From: Chitinophagaceae bacterium UBA1930
Lineage (GTDB): Bacteria; Bacteroidota; Bacteroidia; Chitinophagales; Chitinophagaceae
Direction: 5' to 3'
DNA: 64,000 bases
Assembly (NCBI GenBank): GCA_002337145.1
Contig: DDFK01000003.1
Span: 62,001-126,000 of the forward strand
In this document: positions 17,579 to 26,079 of the stretch, in pieces
Position numbering within the stretch: position 1 is the first letter of the stretch
Layout: each line of letters starts with the position of its first letter
The notes under the pieces: generated by a model
The model's input: the letters and a program-made list of their open reading frames with translations, nothing else
Told to the model about the DNA's origin: nothing
Databases searched by the model: none
Translations under genes and position numbers: made by a program

Positions 17579-19801
17579 ATGAAAAAAGTAATCAACATAA
17601 ACTTTCAGGGCAGGGTAGTTCCCATTGAGGAATCTGCCTACAACATACTGAAACAGTATGTGGAAAGCTTGAGAAAATATTTTGCCAACGAAGAAGGAAG
17701 GGACGAGATCATTAACGATATAGAAGGCCGTGTGGCCGAACTGTTTGGCGAAACCTTGAAAAAAGGTGCTACCTGCATTACTGATGAAGATGTAAACAAC
17801 ATCATCAACAGTATGGGCCGCCCTGAAGATTTTGATGGCGAAGAAGCCAGTGTAAAAGAGCAACTAGGCGGTGAGCAGAAACAGCAGCAAAGTCAATCAA
17901 CCCACACCTCATCACAGCAACAATACAATTATACTACAGATGGCAACCGCCGTTTGTACCGTGACGAGAACCACAAAGTATTGGGTGGTGTATGTAGCGG
18001 TATTGCCAATTACTTTGGTATAGACATAACTGTTGTAAGGGTACTGATGGTCATATTTTGTGGTGTTACTTTTATACCATACCTAGTGTTATGGGTGGCC
18101 ATACCCGGCACATCCAGTGCCGTAATCGGCTCTCAACGCAAACGCCTGTTTAGGGATGGGGATGACAAAGTGATTGCCGGTGTATGTAGTGGTTTAAGCC
18201 AATACTTTGGCGTTAGCATTTGGGTGCCACGCTTACTGTTCCTGATTCCTTTCTTTTCATTTGTGTTCAGGTTCGGTCATTGGGGCCTATGGAACTTCCC
18301 CCACTTTTTGAGCCTGTCATTCAGCCCTGGCTCATTGTTCATCTACATCATATTATGGCTGGTATTGCCCGAAGCAAAAACAACAGCAGACAAGCTGGAA
18401 ATGAAAGGCGAGAAAGTTGACCTGAACAGCATTAAGAATACCATACAGAACGACATGGAAGGCTTTGGCGAACGTGCCAAGAAATGGGGCCAGGAAATGG
18501 GCCAAAAGGCTGCCGACTTTGGCACAACCGTAGGCGAAAAAGGAATGGAAATGGGCAAGGATGCAGCAACTTTTACCAAAAGAAGCCGTAGCACTTTGGG
18601 CGACGTGATTGCTTTGATTGCAAAAATATTTGCATACTTTATTCTCGGTTGCGTACTGTTTAGCATTGTAGCCGGACTGTTTAGCATAGGCGTGGTACTT
18701 ACCGGACTGTTACCTGCAAAAGCATACGTAATAAACGACGGCTGGGAAAACATTTTTGCTCTTGGCACACTGATACTGTTTATCTGGGTTCCTGTAATTG
18801 GCATCGTAACACTCATCATACGCAGGGTTGCCAAAATGAGGGGCAACAGTGGTGCCATCCGTTATACGTTTCTTGCCTTGTGGCTGGTAGGACTGTTCTG
18901 CTTCATTGGGCTCATCACTTCTTTAAAAAACGATATCCGTTACAAGAATACACCTGTTGAAGAAAATGTTGTACTAAGCAATCCTGGCGTAAAGAAGCTG
19001 GAAGTAAAAGCCGCTTCATTTGGCAAGTACTACAACAACAGGTGGTTCAGGATGGAGCCTTTTGCTTCTATGGACGACGACTCTGTATTTATCAGGAACG
19101 TGAAAGTAAGGATCGTGAAAGCCAACACCGACAGCTTTAGCGTAACCATGTTGAAGCTGAGCAATGGCTCCAGCAAGGCACAGGCAAATGAACTGGTATC
19201 AAAAATGGATTACCCCATTACACAGAACGACAGTCTTTTGTTACTCGGTAAGGGAATTGCCATTACCCCAACTGAAAAATTCAGGAACCAACACATTATT
19301 GTTACCATAGCCGTACCAGTTGGAAAGCGTATCATTATCAGGGAAAATTCTGGCTGGGGTTGGGACAGTCACGAAAGGATGAATATCGGGTTTGATGACA
19401 ACTGGGATGACTGGAGATGGGACAATGAAGACGGGGCCTATAACTGGAGGCACAATGTTGAATATACCATGACAACAAAGGGCCTGGAAAGAAGCAACAA
19501 GAAAAATGTAAAAGATAGCGACAACGACGACGATGAAAAAAATGCCGTAGAGAAATACAAGAAAAGCAGGGAAGACCTTCAAAAGCAATACAACGATGCA
19601 GAAAAAGAAGCTGCAGAAAAAAAGCGTAAAGCCGAAGAATTGAAAAAGGAACTGGACAAGCCTACTGTTGATAGCCCACGCTATAAATACCAGCCAGAAA
19701 AACCTGCAAAGCAAGAAGCACCCAAGCCAAAAGTAACTGCCAAAGTGGAAGAGGCAAGAATGCACATGAGCGATTTATTAATGACAAAATTCTGCATATA
19801 A
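17579..19801 (+). CDS. Large membrane protein with two PspC domains
   Basis: 740 residues. N-terminal cytoplasmic part (1-90), then two PspC domains, RRLYRDENHKVLGGVCSGIA at 124 onward and KRLFRDGDDKVIAGVCSGLS at 188 onward, each followed by membrane segments; further membrane segments at about 340-375, 390-415 and 425-450; then a soluble domain (about 455-640) and a charged coiled-coil tail (KSREDLQKQYNDAEKEAAEKKRKAEE). PspC domains take part in phage-shock type membrane-stress responses. Located directly after its probable repressor PadR. The exact role of the long C-terminal part is unknown. Confidence 0.9.
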   Translation: MKKVININFQGRVVPIEESAYNILKQYVESLRKYFANEEGRDEIINDIEGRVAELFGETLKKGATCITDEDVNNIINSMGRPEDFDGEEASVKEQLGGEQKQQQSQSTHTSSQQQYNYTTDGNRRLYRDENHKVLGGVCSGIANYFGIDITVVRVLMVIFCGVTFIPYLVLWVAIPGTSSAVIGSQRKRLFRDGDDKVIAGVCSGLSQYFGVSIWVPRLLFLIPFFSFVFRFGHWGLWNFPHFLSLSFSPGSLFIYIILWLVLPEAKTTADKLEMKGEKVDLNSIKNTIQNDMEGFGERAKKWGQEMGQKAADFGTTVGEKGMEMGKDAATFTKRSRSTLGDVIALIAKIFAYFILGCVLFSIVAGLFSIGVVLTGLLPAKAYVINDGWENIFALGTLILFIWVPVIGIVTLIIRRVAKMRGNSGAIRYTFLALWLVGLFCFIGLITSLKNDIRYKNTPVEENVVLSNPGVKKLEVKAASFGKYYNNRWFRMEPFASMDDDSVFIRNVKVRIVKANTDSFSVTMLKLSNGSSKAQANELVSKMDYPITQNDSLLLLGKGIAITPTEKFRNQHIIVTIAVPVGKRIIIRENSGWGWDSHERMNIGFDDNWDDWRWDNEDGAYNWRHNVEYTMTTKGLERSNKKNVKDSDNDDDEKNAVEKYKKSREDLQKQYNDAEKEAAEKKRKAEELKKELDKPTVDSPRYKYQPEKPAKQEAPKPKVTAKVEEARMHMSDLLMTKFCI

Positions 19802-19823
19802 ACTCGGTTGAAGTTGGGAACAA

Positions 19824-19857
19824 AAGAACCCGCTGTTGATCGCAACGGTGGGTTCTT
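19824..19857 (+). terminator. Terminator hairpin after the PspC gene
   Basis: 14-bp stem (19824-19837 with 19844-19857) with two G-T pairs and a 6-nt loop, 23 bp after the stop. Only a short T-rich tail follows (CCTTACTT). Confidence 0.7.
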
Positions 19858-19908
19858 CCTTACTTAATTAGATGCACCACTATTCTGTAACTGACCAAAA
19901 TAGGTATC

Positions 19909-20295
19909 ATGAAAAAAATCATCCGCTCAAAGGTTTATTGGGCAATCGCCATCATCGTGATGCTAAGCTGCACAGGCTGTCATATCAATAACAACAATGC
20001 CGAAATCGCCATCAGCGAAACACCAGAAACCTACCAGTTAAATGCTTCGTTCAGCAAGAGCAAAACAAGCAAGGTTAGGGCATACCTTGACCGTAGCCTA
20101 AACAGCAATGCAAGCATGTCTTTCGCAAATGCAGAGATTGATGCAACCATTACACTGGATAACGCTACCAAATTCTATGTAAAATCCTATCCCGGCACAT
20201 TGAAAATAAGGTTCAACAAAAAAGAGAATTCCGAAGAGGCACTTGCCAAAATAAAAAGTACATGCGAGGGATTAAAGACGGTTATCAATGAGTAG
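19909..20295 (+). CDS. Hypothetical lipoprotein
   Basis: 128 residues. Lipoprotein signal MKKIIRSKVYWAIAIIVMLSCTGC; the mature part NNNNAEIAISETPETYQLNASFSKSKTSKVRAYLDRSLN... has the alternating pattern of a small beta sandwich followed by a helix (SEEALAKIKSTCEGLKTVI). No family recognised. It stands alone between a terminator and gcvT. Could be a periplasmic adhesin-like or head domain; function unknown. Confidence 0.7.
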   Translation: MKKIIRSKVYWAIAIIVMLSCTGCHINNNNAEIAISETPETYQLNASFSKSKTSKVRAYLDRSLNSNASMSFANAEIDATITLDNATKFYVKSYPGTLKIRFNKKENSEEALAKIKSTCEGLKTVINE

Positions 20296-20428
20296 CCTTT
20301 ATGATTGCTACTGGTTCTTTCAAGCAATACCAATATGTTCCCCATAGATTCCAAACCACCAATCCTACTCCGCCAGGCAACTGTAAACAATACTGTTGCT
20401 TTTATTTTTTATAGCCATTGCCCAACCC

Positions 20429-20436
20429 TATTTTTG
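20429..20436 (+). promoter_or_regulatory. Probable -7 element of gcvT
   Basis: TATTTTTG, a perfect TAnnTTTG, 23 bp upstream of the preferred ATG (20459). No well-spaced upstream TTG was seen. It implies the transcript starts after the longer in-frame extension. Confidence 0.4.
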
Positions 20437-20458
20437 CCATTCATTAAAAATGATTGCA

Positions 20459-21532
20459 ATGAAGAATACGCCTTTCACCCAAAAACATATTGCCCTAGGT
20501 GCTAAAATGGCCGAGTTTGCGGGTTACAATATGCCCATTTCCTACACAGGTATCAACGACGAACATGCAAGCGTAAGAAACAATGTTGGCATATTCGATG
20601 TAAGCCACATGGGTGAATTTATATTGAAAGGCGAACATGCATTGGACCTCATTCAACGAGTTACCAGCAACGATGCTAGCAAGCTTACAGCAGGCAAGGC
20701 ACAATACAGTTGCCTGCCCAACGAAGAGGGCGGCATTGTGGATGATTTGATTGTGTACTGCATCGAAGAGAACAAGACCTATATGCTTGTAGTAAATGCC
20801 AGCAATATAGAAAAGGACTGGAACTGGATAACCAGGTTCAACACCAACAATGTGGAGATGCACAACATTAGCGACAAGACCTGCCTGCTTGCAATACAGG
20901 GTCCCAATGCTACCAAACTATTACAGCCATTAACCGATATGGACATCATGAACCTGAAATACTACACATTTACAAAAGGCAGGTTTGCCGGCATTGATAA
21001 TGTGGTAGTAAGTGCAACTGGTTATACTGGGGCCGGTGGTGTTGAAATCTATTTTGAGAACAGCAATGGTGCAGCCGATATTATCTGGGACAAAATGATG
21101 GAACTTGGCATAAAACCAATCGGGCTGGCAGCAAGGGATACACTGCGTCTGGAAATGGGTTTCTGCCTATATGGAAATGATATAGACGACAAAACGTCAC
21201 CATTGGAAGGTGGCCTGGGCTGGATAACAAAATTCACCAAAGACTTCACGGCCAAAGACATACTCGAAAAACAAAAAGCAGCAGGCATAACAAGAAAGCT
21301 GGTAGGCTTTGAAATGATTGACCGTGGCATCCCTCGTCACGATTATGTAATCAAAGATGCCAATGGCCAGGCAATAGGCAAAGTAACCAGCGGCACGCAG
21401 GCACCAAGCCTGGGTAAGGCAATTGGTTTAGGCTATGTTGCCGTTGAACATGCCGCCATTGACAGCGATATATATATCGACATCAGGAACAGTTTGGTAA
21501 AAGCAAAAGTGGTAAAAGTTCCATTTGTATAA
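20459..21532 (+). CDS. gcvT: Aminomethyltransferase, glycine cleavage T protein
   Basis: 357 residues. T protein of the glycine cleavage system: transfers the methylene group from the aminomethyl-lipoyl H protein to tetrahydrofolate, releasing ammonia. Family landmarks: MPISYTGINDEHASVRNNVGIFDVSHMGEF, NASNIEKDWNWI, GYTGAGGVEIYFEN, LAARDTLRLEMGFCLYGNDI (folate-site region) and VTSGTQAPSLGKAIGLGYV. Start at 20459 (an in-frame ATG three codons earlier is possible). The H and P protein genes are not in the window. A strong terminator follows. Confidence 0.95.
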   Translation: MKNTPFTQKHIALGAKMAEFAGYNMPISYTGINDEHASVRNNVGIFDVSHMGEFILKGEHALDLIQRVTSNDASKLTAGKAQYSCLPNEEGGIVDDLIVYCIEENKTYMLVVNASNIEKDWNWITRFNTNNVEMHNISDKTCLLAIQGPNATKLLQPLTDMDIMNLKYYTFTKGRFAGIDNVVVSATGYTGAGGVEIYFENSNGAADIIWDKMMELGIKPIGLAARDTLRLEMGFCLYGNDIDDKTSPLEGGLGWITKFTKDFTAKDILEKQKAAGITRKLVGFEMIDRGIPRHDYVIKDANGQAIGKVTSGTQAPSLGKAIGLGYVAVEHAAIDSDIYIDIRNSLVKAKVVKVPFV

Positions 21533-21550
21533 ACGGCAACATGATTCACG

Positions 21551-21588
21551 AAAAGGCCTTGAAGACAAAATCTTCAAGGCCTTTTTTT
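21551..21588 (+). terminator. Rho-independent terminator of gcvT
   Basis: Perfect 15-bp stem (21551-21565 with 21571-21585), 5-nt loop, run of seven T. Confidence 0.92.
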
Positions 21589-21605
21589 AAACAGTATTTT
21601 TGGTG

Positions 21606-22061
21606 ATGCCAACCATACATCTCCTAACCACCATTAATGCACCTATAGAAAAAGTATTTGATGCTGCAAGAAGCATCAACCTGCATCAGGCATCCATGCA
21701 GCATACAAACGAAACTGCTATTGCCGGCGTTACCACGGGGTTTATCAATGAAGGCGAAACCGTTACCTGGCAGGCCAGGCACTTATTTGCTACAAGAACC
21801 ATGACTGTAAAAATTACCGCCATGCAACCTTACCATTATTTTAAGGACGAAATGCTTGAAGGTGATTTTAAACAGATGCAACATCAGCACCATTTCCATT
21901 ACGAACAAGAGGCTACCATAATGAAAGACGACTTCTATTTTGAAACACCTTATGGTGTACTTGGTTGGCTGGTAAATATTGTGTTCCTCACATCGTACAT
22001 GAAAAAACTGTTACAGCAACGCAACCAAACAATAAAGCAATATACCGAGGCAAATCCTTAA
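21606..22061 (+). CDS. SRPBCC-fold (START/Bet v1-like) protein
   Basis: 151 residues. Opens with the SRPBCC signature PTIHLLTTINAPIEKVFDAARSINLHQASM and continues with GFINEGETVTWQARHLFATRTMTVKITAM, then a C-terminal helix. These small proteins bind hydrophobic ligands, and the ligand is not predictable. ATG at 21606 preferred over TTG/GTG codons just upstream. It overlaps the convergent histidine-kinase gene by 4 bp at the stop codons. Confidence 0.85.
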   Translation: MPTIHLLTTINAPIEKVFDAARSINLHQASMQHTNETAIAGVTTGFINEGETVTWQARHLFATRTMTVKITAMQPYHYFKDEMLEGDFKQMQHQHHFHYEQEATIMKDDFYFETPYGVLGWLVNIVFLTSYMKKLLQQRNQTIKQYTEANP

Positions 22062-24190
22062 GTCAGTTCATTCACAATTTTCAACAGGTCAGCTTCCGTA
22101 AATGGCTTCACCAATATAGCAGCAAAGCCTGATTGTTTATACTGTAAATGATGCTGCTTGTCATCATCGCCCGTGCAGGCAATTACTTTTATGGACAGGT
22201 CTTTATGCGATTGTATCTCCTGTAGCAAAGTCAGTCCATCCATGCCCGGCATATTGATATCGGTAAACACCAAATCGGGTGTAAGCTGCCCCAGCATTGC
22301 CAAAGCCTGCTCTCCGCCATCAAAACTAATGCAATGAAACCCGGCATTCTCAAACGCCCTTTTTATCCATGCAAGCTGAAAGATATCATCATCCACTATA
22401 AAAATCGTCTTGTTACTTTTTATCAAGGCTGTGTTTGTTTCCTGCTTGCTCAACGTGTCAGTTGCGGCTTTTTCATAATCAATATAAAAAGTAAATGTGC
22501 TGCCAACACCAATTTTACTCGTGGCAGAAATATTGCCCTTCTGCATTTCAACCATTTCTTTACAAATGGCAAGTCCAAGCCCTGTACCGGTTGTGGCTGC
22601 ACTGTTTTCTGCCTGGTAATAATGGTCAAAAATCTTCGGCAGTTCTTCCTGCTTAATGCCGCTACCCGTATCTGTTATGGCAATCGTCAACCGGAATTTT
22701 TCATCGGGCCGTTGCTGCAGGCTCGCTTTAATGCTCACGGTTCCCTCGGTGGTAAACTTAATTGCATTGCCAGAAAGGTTATAGATAAGCTGGTGCAACT
22801 TATTTACATCGCCCAGCAACCAGGTATTGGTTGTGGCAATGTTCTCGATTGTAAAACCGATCTTCTTTTTTTGTGCCAATACCGTTAATAGCTTAGTGGT
22901 TTTCTGTATCTCGTCAAACGGGTTAAAAACAGATGTGGCAAGTTTCATCATGCCCTTCTCCGTTTTCAGGTAATCCAATGTGCTATTGATGATGTTCAAC
23001 AACGAATTGGAAGAGAAAGAAATGGAATCAACCATTTCGCCAGATGATGGAGGCATTTTTTCCTTCTGCAACAAACTGGTAAACCCGATAATCGAATTGA
23101 GGGGCGTTCGTATTTCATGGCTCATTGTAGCCAGCAGGTACTCCTTCACGCTTGCCTGTGTATCGCTCTTCTTCTTCTCTTCTGCTAGCATACGCACATG
23201 GCTCGATGCCAGGTAACTATACAATAACAGCAATAAAAGGGCAACAACCAATAACGACAATAATATACTAATAATACGTTTAAGGTTCTCCGCAGCATCA
23301 ATGGCATTGGCACTCGACTGCTGGTGGATATTCCTGTCTGCTTCTGCACCCAATAATTTAAAGGAAGCGAGAAGTTTGTCCATATTGGTTAGTATATACT
23401 TATTGGCATATACCAATTGCAGTTCCCTTGCCTTCACCAGTTCCTGTTTTTGGGTAATCCGGTTAAAGGCATTTTTATAGTAATTGTTCACTTCCGTTCC
23501 CAGTTGCTCCAACTGCTCCAGAAAGCTGCCCGAATAGGCCCGTTTCTTGCCAAACCGCATTTTTATGGTAATGGTTTCCTTTAACAGGTCTATGTTCTTT
23601 TTTTTACGGAAGGCATCGCTCAGTCTTCCCAAAAGTCCCCTACGTGTTGATTTTTCCAGCGATTTCACCGTATCCACTTCTATCGAGTTCAACACGGTTT
23701 CCAAGTCATACGGTGCAATGGAAATGTGCGATTTATGCGAGTGGTCCTCTGGGTTAAAACTCAACAGGGTATCCATTTGCGTATGCAATGCAATAAGCAG
23801 GTTACTGATGCTATCCTTTGTTTTGAACCCTTTCTTAATGCTGCTCAAATAAGGCTCCGCATTGGTATAGGTATCAATACTGTCAACAGTGGCAATCATT
23901 TCCTTTAATCCCTTCTGGTACTTTTTATAGGTATCCGCATCCTTTGTAACCAAAAATTCCCTGAAATCATTGTCTACATTGGCATGCTTGATACTCAACA
24001 GCTCAATTTTTTTATTGATCGGGTGCGAAGAATCGAAAGATGTGGCAGATGTTTCAATAGTAGTAGCTAACAGCTTATGGCTGGGCCAGTTAAACACAAG
24101 TATGATAATGGAGCATAGTAAGGCACCAAAAACAAGCAAATGCACTACCCCCCGCAATTTGAAGTTATTATGTTTTATAGGTTTAGCCAT
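22058..24190 (-). CDS. Hybrid sensor histidine kinase / response regulator
   Basis: 710 residues. Membrane segment at 16-34, a periplasmic sensor region of about 270 residues rich in helices, second membrane segment at about 306-327, HisKA with H358 (SHEIRTPLNSIIGF), HATPase with N475 (NLSGNAIKFTTEG), DTGSGIK and GTGLGLAI, and a C-terminal receiver with D644 (LVFTDINMPGMDG). There is no DNA-binding domain, so output needs phosphotransfer to another protein not evident nearby. The ligand-sensing part is of unknown family. Divergent from the RlpA-like gene. Confidence 0.93.
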   Translation of the reverse strand: MAKPIKHNNFKLRGVVHLLVFGALLCSIIILVFNWPSHKLLATTIETSATSFDSSHPINKKIELLSIKHANVDNDFREFLVTKDADTYKKYQKGLKEMIATVDSIDTYTNAEPYLSSIKKGFKTKDSISNLLIALHTQMDTLLSFNPEDHSHKSHISIAPYDLETVLNSIEVDTVKSLEKSTRRGLLGRLSDAFRKKKNIDLLKETITIKMRFGKKRAYSGSFLEQLEQLGTEVNNYYKNAFNRITQKQELVKARELQLVYANKYILTNMDKLLASFKLLGAEADRNIHQQSSANAIDAAENLKRIISILLSLLVVALLLLLLYSYLASSHVRMLAEEKKKSDTQASVKEYLLATMSHEIRTPLNSIIGFTSLLQKEKMPPSSGEMVDSISFSSNSLLNIINSTLDYLKTEKGMMKLATSVFNPFDEIQKTTKLLTVLAQKKKIGFTIENIATTNTWLLGDVNKLHQLIYNLSGNAIKFTTEGTVSIKASLQQRPDEKFRLTIAITDTGSGIKQEELPKIFDHYYQAENSAATTGTGLGLAICKEMVEMQKGNISATSKIGVGSTFTFYIDYEKAATDTLSKQETNTALIKSNKTIFIVDDDIFQLAWIKRAFENAGFHCISFDGGEQALAMLGQLTPDLVFTDINMPGMDGLTLLQEIQSHKDLSIKVIACTGDDDKQHHLQYKQSGFAAILVKPFTEADLLKIVNELT

Positions 24191-24470
24191 GTTTTAAGCA
24201 GGTTAGTTTGAGCGTAAAAATACTATGTGCAATACCTGTGCATTTGTACACATAAGTTATTTATTCAAAATTTGTCTGATGAACGCAACCGTTTTTCGAT
24301 AAAAACTACAACAAAGTATAACTTACCCATTGCCAATACCCTGCACAACGTGTTATTCAATACCCTAAAAGGTTTTTTAATTTGTTCCATCGCAGGGTTT
24401 TCAACAAATAGGACAGCATTGTTGAAAATTACAGCCAGCCCTGTTATACGGCCCGCAATAGTTTTATGCC

Positions 24471-24833
24471 ATGAAAACATTCAATACCTATCTAATCATC
24501 CTGGCCGCACTCCTATTATGCTCCTGCGGCAAGTATGTTACACAAAGTGGCAAGGCATCTTTCTACTCCGACAACCTGTCCGGCAGCAAAACCGCCAATG
24601 GAGAAAGGTACAAACCCGGCGAATACACAGCAGCACACAAAAAACTTCCCTTCGGCACAAAAGTAAAAGTCACCAATACCACCAACGGCAAATCGGTAAC
24701 GGTACGCATCAACGACCGTGGGCCCTTTGTTGCAGGAAGGATCATTGATGTAAGCAAAGTGGCAGCCAAAGAGCTGGGCATGGTAAACGCCGGCGTGGCC
24801 AAAGTAAAAATCAAATACAAACGCAAGAAATAG
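24471..24833 (+). CDS. RlpA-like double-psi beta-barrel lipoprotein
   Basis: 120 residues. Lipoprotein signal MKTFNTYLIILAALLLCSCGK, then a single RlpA-like domain: GKASFYSDNLSGSKTANGERYKP, HKKLPFGTKVKVTNTTNGKSV, RINDRGPFVAGRIIDVS. The catalytic-site aspartate and histidine of the lytic-transglycosylase fold are present. It lacks the C-terminal SPOR domain of the larger RlpA proteins, so septal targeting is uncertain. Probably acts on peptidoglycan at the outer envelope. Confidence 0.9.
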   Translation: MKTFNTYLIILAALLLCSCGKYVTQSGKASFYSDNLSGSKTANGERYKPGEYTAAHKKLPFGTKVKVTNTTNGKSVTVRINDRGPFVAGRIIDVSKVAAKELGMVNAGVAKVKIKYKRKK

Positions 24834-24906
24834 CTTCGTCAAGCTCAGCCTAGCAATCATTAAAAACAGCAACTCCAAGCCCTCTTCAACTATTCAGCGG
24901 CTTCTC

Positions 24907-24914
24907 TATATTTG
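24907..24914 (+). promoter_or_regulatory. Probable -7 element of comB, leaving almost no leader
   Basis: TATATTTG, a perfect TAnnTTTG, ending 7 bp before the ATG at 24922. Transcription would start within a few bases of the start codon. Confidence 0.45.
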
Positions 24915-24921
24915 CCAACTT

Positions 24922-25644
24922 ATGAGCAAGCCCAATTTATATACCGTTATATCGCCCAAACTATTAGACATATACGATATCAACAACAGTGTTGTGGTAA
25001 TTATCGATGTGTTCCGTGCCACAAGTACCATTGCCACCGCACTATACAATGGTGCCGAAAGGATTGTTCCTGTTGACAACGTGCAAAAGTGCATAGAGAT
25101 TGGCAACCAGATTACCAACAGCATCACTGCCGGCGAGCGTGACGGTAAAGTAATTGAAGGCCTGCAATACGGTAACAGCCCGGCCGAATATCCCCGCAGT
25201 TTCATACAGGGCAAAACCTTGGTACTTACCACAACCAACGGCACCAAACTATTGCACATGGCCCTAAACAACGGGGCTGCCCAAGTAATTACGGGCTCCT
25301 TTCCCAACCTGAGTGCCGTGTGCGATTTTCTGGCCACACAAAACAGGAATGTGTTCCTCGGATGCAGTGCCTGGAAAGATCGGGTAAACCTGGAAGACAC
25401 CCTTTTTGCGGGAGCCGTCATCTCAAAAATCAAACAGCATTTCACCATTCATTGCGATACATCTTTAATGGCCGAGCAGATGTACAACCTGCACAAAAAC
25501 GACATGTACGCTTTTGCACGCCTTACCACGCACTGGCATAGGCTCAGCAAATTCGGTTTGGAAAAAGACCTTGAATACTGTGTTACCAACGATGTGGCCA
25601 ATGTACTGCCCTTATACAAAGACGGTAATTTGATAATAGGCTAA
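24922..25644 (+). CDS. comB: 2-phosphosulfolactate phosphatase family protein
   Basis: 240 residues, ComB family. Landmarks: VVVIIDVFRATSTIATAL, GERDGKVIEGLQYGNSPAEY, TLVLTTTNGTKLLHMA, FLGCSAWKDRVNLEDTLFAGAVI and a C-terminal DVANVLPLYKDG. In methanogens the enzyme dephosphorylates 2-phosphosulfolactate in coenzyme M synthesis; in bacteria without coenzyme M the family may serve sulfolactate or sulfolipid-type metabolism. No other sulfonate genes are nearby, so the substrate here is uncertain. Confidence 0.88.
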   Translation: MSKPNLYTVISPKLLDIYDINNSVVVIIDVFRATSTIATALYNGAERIVPVDNVQKCIEIGNQITNSITAGERDGKVIEGLQYGNSPAEYPRSFIQGKTLVLTTTNGTKLLHMALNNGAAQVITGSFPNLSAVCDFLATQNRNVFLGCSAWKDRVNLEDTLFAGAVISKIKQHFTIHCDTSLMAEQMYNLHKNDMYAFARLTTHWHRLSKFGLEKDLEYCVTNDVANVLPLYKDGNLIIG

Positions 25645-26079
25645 CTGCCCTTGCAGTACCATATGCAGCGATATTTTCAGCAATCGGGACTGTATTTCTA
25701 ATGCAGTTTCCAAAAAACAATTGAAAAATAATTATCAATTGAAAAAAGTAAAAACCACACAAGGTACTGTCTTTTTTCAATAATCCATTCATTTAATAGA
25801 CTTAACAAATTTTTCGTCCGCAAACGCTGTCTAAAGTAGAAATCTTAACCGCATTCCTTTACATTTGCTACTTGCCTTTTTCAGAACAGTTGACTGATGC
25901 AGTGATTGCTTCTTTTTTGCAAACAATACATGCACAGGTATCCCAGAAGTGCTGGGATGAGGAACTGGAAGCCAACCCGCATCACCTACTCTTTTGATGG
26001 GCAATACCATTACAGAATCAATTTAAAAAATTGTTGGCTGCAGTGCCAATTATCGTCACCAGTCAACCGTTTACTACCA
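25645..26079. other. Intergenic region upstream of the SNF2 helicase
   Basis: A/T-rich in its first half, with an 11-bp direct repeat CAATTGAAAAA at 25718-25728 and 25736-25746. A perfect -7 motif lies at 25860-25867. A small hairpin TCCCAG-AAGTG-CTGGGA lies at about 25939-25955. The helicase frame is open from 25906, so the last part might be coding if an earlier start is used. Confidence 0.4.
25860..25867 (+). promoter_or_regulatory. Possible -7 element of the SNF2 helicase gene
   Basis: TACATTTG fits TAnnTTTG exactly. No good upstream TTG at 19-21 bp was found. Confidence 0.35.

Noticed and set aside
20296..20458. Glycine riboswitch upstream of gcvT
   Set aside because: The leader is too short after the -7 element and lacks the paired aptamer architecture.
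25718..25746. Direct repeat CAATTGAAAAA as an operator
   Set aside because: Low-complexity A/T sequence far from the helicase start with no second instance; could be chance.
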